From Eublepharis macularius (Eukaryota; Chordata; Lepidosauria; Squamata; Eublepharidae), in the NCBI RefSeq assembly GCF_028583425.1, contig NC_072793.1, positions 64,237,028 to 64,301,027 on the forward strand: DNA of 64,000 nucleotides, read 5' to 3'. The position numbers and the translations under genes are program-made. The notes under the pieces are model-generated. The model was not told where the DNA came from. It did no database searches and saw only the letters and a list, made by a program, of their open reading frames with translations. The first letter of the stretch is position 1; the number at the start of each line of letters is the position of its first letter. Positions 19,500-30,300 of the stretch are shown one piece after another.

Positions 19500-21760
19500 T
19501 ACTTTCTTGATGCCCGTGCTTCGCTACAGTATTTAACTACTTTTAATTCCGATTATAATACTTATAGGTATGTAAAAATTTTTGGTTTGTGGCGGGGAGG
19601 GGTTGAGTTGGTTTTGTAGTATAATAGCATAGTACCCGAGCTTCACAAAAGTATTTGAATAAAGTGAAGTATGTTGATGCCAAAAACTGATGAAGTAAAA
19701 TTCAAAATGTAACAGTTATTTAAGAGATTTTTAAAAGGAAAAGATTGTAGTGCGATAAATAAAGTGAAAAATATGTACAACCATGTTTTTTTTCTACTGA
19801 AGGACCTCTTTGTAGACCTCATGGGTGGTTTTCCCCTCAGGCGTTAGGATCACCAGGCTGCTGGGTGAGCTCACTCTGGAGCAGGCTATGTAGAACTGCC
19901 CATGTGAGAAACAGTCCTCCCTCAAGTCAGTTCTTGCGACCTTCAGTGTTTGCCCCTGGGACTTGTTCATCGTCATAGCAAAGTAGGCCTTGAGGGGGAA
20001 CTGAAGTCTCTTGAATTTAAAGGGGTTCTCTAATGGTATGAGTGGTATGCGTGGTATGAACACTGACACACACACACACCCCGAGCACTGCCGGTGAGCA
20101 ATGTGGCCTCGATGACATTCCTGTGGAGGGCTTTCACTCACAGTCTGGTGCCATTGCAGAGTTTGGGTTGATTGACGTTCCAGAGCAGCATCACTGGAGC
20201 ACCCACTTCGAGGAGAAGCTTGTGGTCTGGGAAGCCAGAAAGGTTGAGCGTGTTGAGGAACTCCATGGGGTTGTGGACCACGTCATCCACTTGCCCCACT
20301 AAGTCCCCAGATCTGTACTCCATTTCTGCCCCTTTGAGGGAGTTGTGTTTCATTAATGATAGCAGCCTTGTCATTCCTGGTGGTCAGAATGGCTCACTTG
20401 CACAGCCAGTCCATGTACTTCTCCATTATAGTGATGATATCAGGGTATATTGTGGCTGTTAGGTCTGCTAGGGTCGTCACTGCTGTGCCCAGATCTGCAG
20501 GTATGGTCACCATTCCCTTGAACTCAGGATATTCTCTGTTCCCTATTTTTAAGTAGCAGTTCAGAGCATTCCCTAGCAGACACCTCGTCTCTCAAGTGAA
20601 CCCTCATGTTCTTTCTTAGTGAGCGTTTCCTGATGAGGGGCCACAGATACGATGCCTTAACACACACAATAACCTCGTCAGCTCGAGTCCCCCTTGGGAC
20701 TACTGGCAGAGTCTGCCAGAAGTCTCCAGCCAGCAGCTCAGTGACTCCCCCCATCACTCTCTTGTAGCCCCTGACATCTTTGAGGGTTATGCTCAGTGCC
20801 TCAAAACACCCCTTCCTCCTTTTAGCATGCTGTATCCTGCACAATATCTGCCAGGAGGCTTCTTGGGGGCAGTAAAAGGTGATGGCTGCAAGAGGTGTGA
20901 GGTGGAGTTGGACTGAGGGAGGGGTGCTGTGGTGGGCACTTCAACAGGTTCATGTGAGAAGTTCACATTGAAATGGCCCCTAGAAAGGTCATGCACCATC
21001 TCCCCATGAACATTTAAAAACTCAGTTGCCATACTGACTTTTATATAAAATCCCTATTCAGGAGTCTTCAACTGTCTGCAGTTTCTTGACCCGATTTTTA
21101 CCTCAGAACACGGAGTTCCACAACTGAACCATCAGAGAGAGGGGGGTGCAAGCAGGTAGACATCACAGTAGGGTTGCCAGGTCCAAGGTGGGAAATTCCT
21201 AGAGATTTTGGGAGTGGAGCCTGGATAGAGTGGGGTTTGGGGAGGGGCCTCAGAATGGTATAATACCATAGAGCCCACTCTTCAAGGCAGCCATTTTCTC
21301 CAGGGGAACTGATCTTTGTCACCTGGAGATCAGTTGTAATTCTGGGAGATCTCCAGCCACCACCTGGAGGTTGGCAACTCTGCACTACAGGGAGTGAACT
21401 TTTAGGGGAAGACTGTGAGGTGCCTTTTACCTCAGGACATATTCAATGACTCCCTTAGCAACTGTTTAGAATGTTGGCCCCATATGCAAATGACCCTGAA
21501 AGCTAGCCCAATCAGGGAAGAGTGGCTGAGTTGGCGGTTGGCAGGGGAGGAGAAGCCTGCCAGCCACACAAGGAAACTCTATCCCTTTGGGAAAACACTT
21601 TTTACCCCCTTAGGGGGCAAATTTCTTAAAATCCCTTCTTAGTGAGCCTCTACATCACAAAAAGAACATTCTCCCCAAATTTCAGGCTTCTAGGTCCAGG
21701 GGTTTTGGCTGGGCATTGATGAGTCAGTCAGGACACTTGTCTTTATATATAGAGAGAGAG
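19500..21760 (-). mobile_element. Degenerate Helentron/Helitron remnant
   Basis: Three minus-strand pieces of a PIF1-like Helitron helicase lie in order: 20524-20844 (GGVTELLAGDFWQTLP, PRGTRADEV, MRVHL), 20138-20374 (EFLNTLNLSGFPDHKL, VGAPVMLLWN, LCNGTRL) and 19794-20141 (AYFAMTMNKSQGQTLKV, HGQFYIACSRVSSPSSL). The frames differ, so it is broken by indels. 21,400-21,760 resembles Helentron 5' non-coding sequence (AGTCAGTCAGGACACTTG beside TATATATAGAGAG) and 19,500-19,660 has GCCCGTGCTTCGCTAC-type 3' words. No Rep domain is seen. A MITE lies inside at 21,170-21,381. No host gene is implied. Confidence 0.8.
21170..21381. mobile_element. MITE-like repeat with GGGTTGCCA ends
   Basis: Begins TAGGGTTGCCAGGTCC and ends GGAGGTTGGCAACTC, which are imperfect inverses. 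The interior (CTCCAGGGGAACTGATCTTTG) is a widespread squamate repeat as I know it. It is inserted in Helentron 5' sequence. Confidence 0.65.
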
Positions 21761-21835
21761 AGATGGGCAGGGCCTGTTTTTATTTTTCAGTTTTTGAATA
21801 GCACCTACCCATTTGAAATGCTTTAGAAGGAATGG

Positions 21836-22053
21836 TGGTAGTTGTGGAGAGTGCTCTCAAGTCAGAGTTGACTTTTTTTTGGCAACCCTTTGTGGGGTTT
21901 TCCTAGCAAGAAACTAACAGAGGTGGTTTGCCATTGCCTGCCTCTGAGATCCTGGTCTTCATTGGAGGTCTCCCATCCAATTACTAACCAAGGCCTGCTT
22001 AGCTTCTGAGATCTGACAAGATCAGGCTCACCTAGGCTATGCAGGTCAGGGTT
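21836..22053 (-). mobile_element. 5S-rRNA-derived SINE (copy 1)
   Basis: 21,965-22,045 reads as the complement of 5S rRNA (CTCCCATCCAATTACTAACC, GCTTAGCTTCTGAGATCTGA). The other half (GTGCTCTCAAGTCAGAGTTGAC, GGTGGTTTGCCATTGCCTGC) is the SINE body. 5S-type SINEs are known from lizards. The 5S head implies minus orientation. Confidence 0.8.
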
Positions 22054-22111
22054 ATATTGAAGGAATACTACTTTTACAGGTCAGGGTTACACAGAAGGAA
22101 TACTACTTTTA
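22042..22111. repeat. 35-bp tandem duplication
   Basis: CAGGTCAGGGTTATATTGAA and following bases (22042-22076) recur at 22077-22111 with a few changes (ATATT/ACACA). It starts at the edge of the 5S SINE, so it may be a slippage product of the insertion site. Confidence 0.8.
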
Positions 22112-22897
22112 TTAATGGGTCGGTTGATAGGCATTAGGCCATGTTCTGGGTCCAGTGCTCCAGTGCCATTTTTGCTGCATCACTGTAGAGGAATAAGAGT
22201 TTGTCATACAGCTGTTGCATGAAGCAGTGGAAGAATAAAAGGCATATATACAAACTCACTAGTTCAGATGTTACTTAGAGAAAAGTAACTAAAGCTATGA
22301 TGTCCAGGAGATTACAAAAAGTTTAGCTGTTTTGTGTCTGATCATACTCCATCCCAATGATGTATTGACAATTTTTTTCTATAACTTCATCTTTAAGATG
22401 AAATAGGGAATGGTTCCATCTAAAGCAGGCCTTCTCAAAAACCTTTTCCTCTCAATTAAGCTGTGAGAAACTTTGCCACCGGTATGAATAGGAAATGAGA
22501 TATAGTCAGAAATGTTCAGGGATTAATCAAAATTTAACCAGGATCTGAGCAACATCTCGGTCCACTTTCAGCATGGCTTTTCACCCATATGGCCTTGCAC
22601 TGTCACTCTTTGTGAGGTCTTTCCTGTTGACTGCTTGTTAAAGCATTCTGATGTATAAAAATCAGAGCCAGAAATTTGCACAATTTTTGCTTTTAGCATC
22701 CAGTTAATGAGCTGTTAAAGAATGATGATAAAGAAGACCTATTTAATTGATTGAATTATTACGTTCCTTTCATTTCATTTTCTTCAGGTTTTGAAACCGT
22801 ACAGGTTAATGTAATATAGTATCATTTATTTAAGCACTTCATTGAGTATATCCAGGTGTTTATTAAATCTAGGTTATTAAAGCTGACATTCTATCAA
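22112..22897. other. Intron 1 sequence, nothing recognised
   Basis: Ordinary intron DNA without splice-flanked frames or a named repeat. Confidence 0.4.
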
Positions 22898-22940
22898 TGC
22901 TATCCTAAGCAGAGTTATATCCTTCTAAGACTATGAAGGA
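22898..22940. mobile_element. Short palindromic element, half copy
   Basis: TATCCTAAGCAGAGTTATAT and CCTTCTAAG match one arm of the element at 46,341 and 50,484. Confidence 0.5.
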
Positions 22941-22954
22941 TACTATTATGCTTT

Positions 22955-23190
22955 GTTTCTATTTATTTATTCTAAATATTTATACCTAGTGGGGACTCAA
23001 AGCAGCTTACAACATTATTCTCTACTCCTGTTTTTTTATCATTATTAGAACACCCATAAGAGATCAATTGGGTTGAAACTTACTGGTCCAAAATCAACCA
23101 GTGAGTTTTCATAGCAAAGGGGGAATTTGAACCTGGATTTCCCCGATCCTTGTCCAGCATTCAAACCATTACACTATACCGAGTCTCCAA
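22955..23190 (+). mobile_element. Diverged L2/MIR-like tail
   Basis: TATTTATACCTAGTGGGGAC, CAAAGCAGCTTACAACATTA and TTTGAACCTGGATTTCCC, CCATTACACTATACCG occur in the order of the L2/MIR-type tails elsewhere in the window. Confidence 0.6.
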
Positions 23191-23709
23191 ACATACAAAA
23201 TAATCAGGGTTTGGAAGAAACCTGATACAGCGACTTTGCTGAACACGGGTCTGCTCAGTGCCTGGAAGGAAAATTCAAATTGCTTAAGTTCCACAATGAA
23301 AAAAGGGCAGGGTATATATGTCACTATAATAAGTAACAAGTGGGAACCCACAAGAAAATTGTGGCTGGCACCTCCACTTGCTCTTTCTCTATACCTACCG
23401 CCATTTGCTTACCTCCCCTCTCTGACAGAAGCTGGGATAGCAGATGCAGGGGGAACTGTATTCTCCCAGTCACTGCTTCTTATTCCCCTTCTCTTCTGAG
23501 TAGGTGTTTGAATTGGCAAATGAAGCAAAAAGCAGCAGCATCACCTCCTCCTTCTCCCTGTCCTCCCAACCAATACCACTTGTCTTCCTGGCCCATAGCT
23601 ATTGAAGGAAGGAGAAAGCTGAGCTACCTATTCCTCATATACGTGGTCTCAATCCACAGATTTAAGTATCCACAGATGGGGTCACAGTTGAGTATTAGAA
23701 TATATGATC

Positions 23710-24310
23710 ACCAGTAAATGTTTTTCAGAAGAGATGCTTTGACATTTCTTTTGTGTCATTAAGTTACAAATTACAATATATTAATTAAAAACAGTTCCAT
23801 TTAAAGTTCAAAGGTCATAACTGCTGGCACAGAGAGAGCAAGAGTTTGAGAATGTGCATGTTAGACATTTTTACGCTACAAGATAGCTTAAGGACACGTA
23901 CAAATAGTCAGAGTGCATGTAAATAACAGACTCATGTAATCTGTAATTTAAAATCCATAAAACTATCAATCTGTTTCAAAGGCCTTTCCAAATAAGCACA
24001 TCTTTAACTTCTGAGGGAAAGCCAAAACTGATGGTGGCAATCATTTCGCCATAGAAACAGACTCCATTGTCTGAGGATAGCAGCTCTGAAAATGTTCACT
24101 CAAAGGTCATCACCTAAGATTTCCCTAAGAATTTAGCAACTAGATAACTTTGAGTAAGTTCATATGGGTAGAGTTGGTCCTTCAGATACCTTGGCCCTAA
24201 ATTATTTAAGGTTTTAATGGTGAAAAAGCATAATTTCCATTGGGTCTGGATTCAGCCAGTGCAGTTGATAAAACATTAGCTTACATATTCATTTTGGTGG
24301 ACTCCGTGCC
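23710..24310 (-). mobile_element. Diverged L2-type LINE, 3' portion
   Basis: 24,180-24,310 (TTGGCCCTAAATTATTTAAG, TCCATTGGGTCTGGA) is the complement of the region encoding the KALNGLGP-type end of L2 ORF2, followed to the left by probable 3' UTR. Highly diverged. Confidence 0.5.
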
Positions 24311-24319
24311 GGACTTTGT

Positions 24320-24564
24320 TATAATTATAAGAATAACAACATTCAATTTATATACTGCCCTTCTGGACAACGTAACACCCACTCACAGCGGTTTACAAAG
24401 TGTGTTGTTATTATCCCCACAACAAACACCCTGTGAGGTGGGTGGAGCTGAGAGAGTTAGATTGACCCAAGGTCACCCAGCTGGCTTCAAGTGGAGGAGT
24501 GGGGAATCAAACCCGATTCTCCAGATTAGAGTCCCGCGTTCTTAACCACTACACCAAACTGGCT
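24320..24564 (+). mobile_element. L2/MIR-like interspersed repeat
   Basis: Same family as 14,877-15,095: CAACATTCAATTTATATACTGCCC to ACTACACCAAACTGGCT, with CCCAAGGTCACCCAGCTGGC. It abuts diverged antisense L2 sequence on both sides. Confidence 0.78.
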
Positions 24565-24574
24565 TTGTTGATTT

Positions 24575-25410
24575 AAAATATTTATATTCCACACAAAGCA
24601 CCTTACAAGATATAAACATAGACAATTAAAAACGTAATTCAAAAACATGAATTATAAAACACTACATTAAAAATGCAATATAGTCACTATCAGCTGCCGG
24701 AGACAGCCAGTTACTTCTGCTAAAGGCATGTCAAAATAATTCTGCTTTGCCCCTTTTATGCAAAGAAGAGAGTACTGGAGCTTTCCATACCATGTCTGGC
24801 AGGCTGTTCCCATGTGTGGGAACTGAAAACAAGCATGCATGGGCTGTAGCTGAACAGACCTCCCGAACTGAGGAGACTGTCGTGACATGCCTGATGACTT
24901 TAGTTGTGCACAGGATGATATGGGGAAAGGCATTCCATTAGATATGCTGGCCTCAGGCCATGAAGGGCTTTAAAGGTAACAACCAGCACCTTGAATTGTG
25001 CCTCAGAATAAATAGGTAACCAACGAAACTGCCAAAGGACAGGTGTTATGTGATCATATCACCACAAACTGGTCAGCAATCTAGCAGTAGCTGAAGTTTC
25101 TGAACAGTTTTCAGGAGCAGCCCCACATATAACGCATTATAATAATCTAGCCCTGAGGTTACAGTGGCATGGATCAGTGGGGCAAGTTCAGCATGATCAC
25201 GATACTAGAAAGCACTTCCCTAGCTTTTATAAAAACAACATAGGGGCCAATGTTATTCTCAAGCTTTTCACCCAAGTCAATGAAGCAGGCCATCTCTCCG
25301 TCAGTTTGTACTGGTGGCAACGCCATATAATCAGCCTTCCCTACTAGTATCACTTCTGTCTTTCCTGAATTTAGTTTCAGCTTATTCTCTCTTAACCACT
25401 TGACCATTAC
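24575..25410 (-). mobile_element. Diverged L2-type LINE, RT C-terminus and 3' UTR
   Basis: Minus-strand 25174-25407 reads MVKWLRENKLKLNSGKTEVI, the LINE thumb motif. 24,950-25,160 (GGGCTTTAAAGGTAACAACC, CAGCACCTTGAATTG) complements the L2 C-terminal coding region. Stops and indels are present. Confidence 0.7.
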
Positions 25411-25420
25411 TTCCAGGTAT

Positions 25421-25556
25421 TGGTTTCAGGTAGGTAGCTGTGTTGGTCTACAGAAGAACAGCAGGATTTGAGTCCAGTAGCACCTTAGAAGCTAACAAGA
25501 TTTTCAGAATATAAGCATTCAAGAATCAAAGTTCCCTTCTTCAGAGACAGCCTGCC
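25421..25556 (+). repeat. Dispersed repeat of the GTCCAGTAGCACC family (copy 1)
   Basis: GTAGCTGTGTTGGTCTACAG, GAGTCCAGTAGCACCTTAGA, ATTTTCAGAATATAAGCATT and CAAAGTTCCCTTCTTCAGAG in order. The family recurs at 28,571, 37,375, 37,562 and, inverted, at 37,812. I know it as common in reptiles but cannot name its class with confidence. Confidence 0.6.
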
Positions 25557-25559
25557 AAC

Positions 25560-27190
25560 TCAGCTATCACAGCCTTTCCTACAGGATTTCTGGAACTGAA
25601 TCTCTGAAGGAGCCATCAAAATTTGATTGCCAGGGAAGGGTGCAGGAAGGGTACAGCCCAATGAGTGCCATAATTGGTATTACTCTTGGAATAAACTTTC
25701 CTGAAGCAGGGGAAGAAGAGAGAAGAACAACAGTAAGCAGGCTGAGAAAAGGTGGCCATGAAAGTAGATTTAGCAAACTATTACTCGTCATAAGTATTTT
25801 TTTGGCCTGAAAACTTAAACAGGTGAACATTCAGTGTAACCCCAATTTGTAATGAAAAGAAGTCTCAAGTGGTTTCAAAATACATTTTGGCTTGCAATAA
25901 TAACCAGACATTATCTGTAATTGGTACTGACTCCAAGTACTTCCGATGTTATATATGACTGGGGGAGTGCCATACAGCACACAGAAAACGTGCCTTCCCC
26001 CTATTTTATGCAAAACATTGAGAAGTCAGGGAAGGAACCTTTGTCACTAGTAAGAGCCAAGGGGTTTAGGGGATCCTGTCATAAAATGATAATGCTGCAC
26101 ATTACCATAAAACGGCTTCTTGTGCACGCCTAGTCCCTTCCATACATGCTCTTGGACTATCTAAATTTAACTTTCAGCTATTATGCTTCATGAGTTAGAG
26201 GCCTTTCTGAGAAGTCTTCTGACTTCACAGCCTAGCTATTACAGAGTGTGGGAGAGATGAGGACTGTGATAGGGGCTCTCAGTACTACTGAAGAACATGT
26301 TGGCATCTTCTATTTTTTCTTTTCCACTGGAATGTCTTGCAATATTTTATAAATCCTACTGCTTACAGATTTGTCAATACAACTAGTCATAAACTCTTAG
26401 AGAATATGATGGCTAGTTGTCATTTCAACTAAATTTGCTTAAAACCGAGAATTAAACTTGATGAACTTAGTGATAGATCTAAGACTACAGGCTTTAATAA
26501 TCTTCAATTCTCCTTAGTTATGTGTGGAGAGCTATCTCCCTGACTGCCCTACTGCTTCATAGCTTGCTGATTTTATAAGGTCACTATCAATCCAGTAGTA
26601 CTCTTCCTAAATCAAGTCCGCATTGTGACTTCATCTTTTCAGACTTTCCCCCCAGTTCTATATCCCCCCAGTAATCAAGCCACAAAATACCTGCATTTGC
26701 AGAAATACTCTGAATTCACCTGAAGATTGACAATATTTTCTTCTGACTTCCTTATCCACGACAGATGAATATAATGCAATAAAACGGCCTGTGATGCCTA
26801 TACAAACCTCTGAAAGTTATCAGTTGAGTTTAAATTTGCTATATGAATGACGCTATAGAGTAAATCAGTTTTCTTAATGTTCAGCAGCATTTCCAGTGGA
26901 TTTTACCTAAGGGTATTGTAAATATTTTGTGATCTATACATGGGTAGCTGTTGATGTACATGAGAATTTATTCCTGAGCAATTTGTGAATTGCTGACAGC
27001 AGCCCCAAAGAATGCAGTAGAGACTGAAGCATGAGTGTTGTTTCAGGGCTGACATCTTGGGCCTCACTCTCCTGCTGAGTTTATACGAGAATTCAGGAAA
27101 TTCTGTTAGAGAACTAGGATTTTCAAGGAAATCGGGGCTACGAACAACTCTGAAACTGAATGCTACTTCTGTATGTCTCTGTTTGTTTGC
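25560..27190. other. End of SFXN1 intron 1, nothing recognised
   Basis: Mostly AT-rich; short open frames only. It ends at the exon 2 acceptor (27,196). Confidence 0.4.
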
Positions 27191-27196
27191 TTTTAG

Positions 27197-27374
27197 TATT
27201 CTCAGAAAAGATGTCAGCAGACATACCTTTAAACATCAATATTAAAGAACCTCGCTGGGCTCAAAGCACATTTGTTGGACGAGCCAGCCATTTCTTCACT
27301 GTAACTGATCCCAGGAATATTTTGCTATCCAATGAACAATTAGAAAATGCAAGAAAAATTGTGCATGGTTACAG
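27197..27374 (+). CDS. SFXN1: SFXN1 exon 2 (first coding exon)
   Basis: Acceptor TTTGCTTTTAG ends at 27196. Fourteen 5' UTR bases precede the ATG at 27211. The exon encodes residues 1-54 and two bases of Arg55 (TAC AG|GTATGA). The N terminus carries the conserved block NINIKEPRW and TVTDPRNIL typical of sideroflexins. Confidence 0.95.
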
Positions 27375-30300
27375 GTATGAACTTGAATTTTACATTTACT
27401 CTATCTCAAGAGTTCAAGGCAGTTTGCAACACTGAAGGCATAACTTAATAAAACCAGTAATAAAATAGGTATTCAGGCCAATAAAAAACAGCCATCTCCA
27501 GCCACTCTAGCAGACTGGGCTTTATCCACTCTGCTGGGAATTATACAGTTGTGATGGAGCCAGAAAAATGTTTTCCCGTGTTACTTACTAATTTTATTAT
27601 TTATTTAGATATTTATACACTTTTCTCCCCACTGGGACCTACTGGTGGTAGAAAGTGCTATCGAGTCACAGCCAGCTAATGATGACCATGTAGGGTTTTC
27701 AGGGCAAGAGATGAACAGAACTGATTTGCCATTGCCTGCCTCTGCACAGTAATCCTGGACTTCTTAGTGGTTTACCATCCAAATACTAACCAGGGCCAAT
27801 CTTGCTTACCTTCTGAGATCTGGCAATATTGGGCTAGCCTGGGCCATCAGAGCCCAGGGCAGCTTACAACAATATTATCCCCTCCTCCATTAATCCTCAC
27901 AACTCTTTGAGGTACTTTTGTCAGAACAGGAAATGAAGGAACTATTATGCAAACTAGTTACATATTTTCTCCAGATGATCATGCACATAGATGCCCAGGC
28001 TTTAGCTGCTTACATAGGACTTGCTGCAACTATATATGGGACCCATGATGGTTTGAAAGAGGCATTTACAATTATAGAAATGGTCACAAAGGTCCTTGTA
28101 TAAGCAACTAGTTCTCTAGACTGTCTTCATGGGTACACAACTGTATGGAGAAAATATGTGCAACTTTTGTTTTTAAACTATCCCTTAATTTTCTTATCTA
28201 GGTGCCCCAATGTCATAGTTGTTATTAATATATAATATATTGATATTTATATATATTGCTGTTTATCCCAAGACAAGGTATTGTGCCCCCTGGACTGACA
28301 GAAGATGAATTGTGGAGGGCAAAATATATATATGATTCAGCCTTCCATCCAGATACGGGTGAAAAGATGGTTTTGATTGGCCGAATGTCTGCTCAGGTGC
28401 CTATGAACATGACTATCACTGGTTGCATGATGACCTTTTATAGGTAAGCAATAAAAAATGAACATAGAATTACACTTTTATGAATAAATCTGCAGTCCTA
28501 AAAACCAGAAATTAACCTGTTGCCCCATTTAAGTAAGTGGGAATGGATACTATAAATGGTTTTGTCACTGTAGAAAAGAACAAGAGTCCAGTAGCACCTT
28601 TAAGACTAATAAAATTTGTGGTAGGGTACCGGTCTCTTGGTCTTTTCTACTGCTACAAACAGACTAACATGGGCAAATCCACATTACTCATTCTAAGTCG
28701 CATGTTCCCCGCATTCCCCACGCAATCCCGAGTGCTGGTCACATTACCTCATTAAACAGACGCATTTCATTCGCATTTCTCCTGAATATGTGGTCACAGG
28801 TTTTCAACAGGAGTTTCACGGTGGCCGTGAACGGGCCAATGCTCAATTTACGCAGTTTTTTTAAAAACCACCCCCCTTCCTGTCTCTCCGGCCATTCCGA
28901 GAGTTCCTATTGGCTGATTCAACTTGCAAGTGCTCCGTAGTCTGCAAAAGACTGTTTTTGACTTCATAGCATTGGATTTATTGATTATGCTGTTTCTGAA
29001 TCAAATCTGGTAGTTTGAAAAATCATTTTGGGGTGAATCCATCCTCAGAACGGACTCGCGAAACTTCCTTTTTAACTGTTTTTTATTTTTTTTATTTTAT
29101 ATTACTGTAATATCAAAATTACAATATCCTTATAAGGAAATACAATATCCTTATAAGGCAAGATCGAAATAACGGAAAAGTAATTAAAAAAAAAAAGGCG
29201 GGAAGATTTGTTCCCTCCCTCAAAAGCGGAAAATGCGGGTGTGGGGTGAATGCGGATTCGGCCAGTGACTATTGGGAACATAATGACACTCCAAGGAAGT
29301 GAAACTTCAGTAAAATTCAAGCACTGAACTGTCCTGCATAGGAAATGCCCACGAAAGCTTCCCACATACTTCCAAATTTCCAAAAAAGAAACAGGAGAGA
29401 GCCATCATTGCTGTCAGTGGGGGAAAGAGAGGCATCATTATCTTCAATGATGTTTCTTTATAAGGCAAGATCGAAATAACAGAAAAGTGCGCTCAAAAAT
29501 GTTTTTAAAAAATGGGCGGGGAAAAAGGTCCCGCCCAAAAAAGCGGTTTTTGAGCGGCCGTGTGACTGGAGGGACACGCGAGAAAGACGGATTGGAAGCA
29601 GGAATGTGAATGAAGAGGAAAAAATCGCGGATTGGAGGCAAATGGAAGATATCTGATAAACATGCGGGTAATGGGTGAATGTGGATTCGACTATGGCTAC
29701 CCATCTTGATCTATCTCCATGGTTTTGTCACTGTTTTCCAAGCAAGCAATATTAATTTAAATGCTTTCTATGTAAAACAATTAAAATTGAAATTTTGCCT
29801 TTTTTCCTACAGTTTTATCAGATACTTTGATTATAAGTTTACCAGAGAATTATCTGTTATGTTGGATTGTATCTCCTTTTAACCATCTCTCAAATAAATC
29901 CCACTTTTTCTCGCCACCATGAAGACATTTAGCCTAGGAGTTTTTAATTTCATAGATGGGAGTTTTTAATTTTATACATGTTATGTGGGATGCTGACAGC
30001 AAAGTGTCAAATTTCCCTCAGTCTGTTTATCATACTTATATTATTTTTGCATAAAACTATAAGAATTAGCTTTTCCCTTGAATGAAGCAAAACCAAAACA
30101 GCCTGATTGTAAACTCAAGTTCTATTAACCTCAGAGCGTTAGTATTTAAATCACAACTGGAAATGTGTGCATTAAATAGGTCTGGCAAATAATAGTGAGT
30201 GTATTAGAGAAATGGTTAGAGGGATTCCTGCAGTGTACTACTAGAGATGAATCTAAAATGATGGTCACTCACTCACTGTTAAAATTCTACCACTTTCCCT

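Noticed and set aside
19794..20844. A host PIF1-type helicase gene
   Set aside because: The pieces match Helitron-type helicase in order but sit in different frames with indels and are flanked by Helentron-like non-coding sequence. A transposon relic is the simpler reading.
21965..22045. A 5S rRNA gene
   Set aside because: Only part of the 5S sequence is present, diverged and fused to a SINE body, and the same fusion recurs elsewhere in the window.
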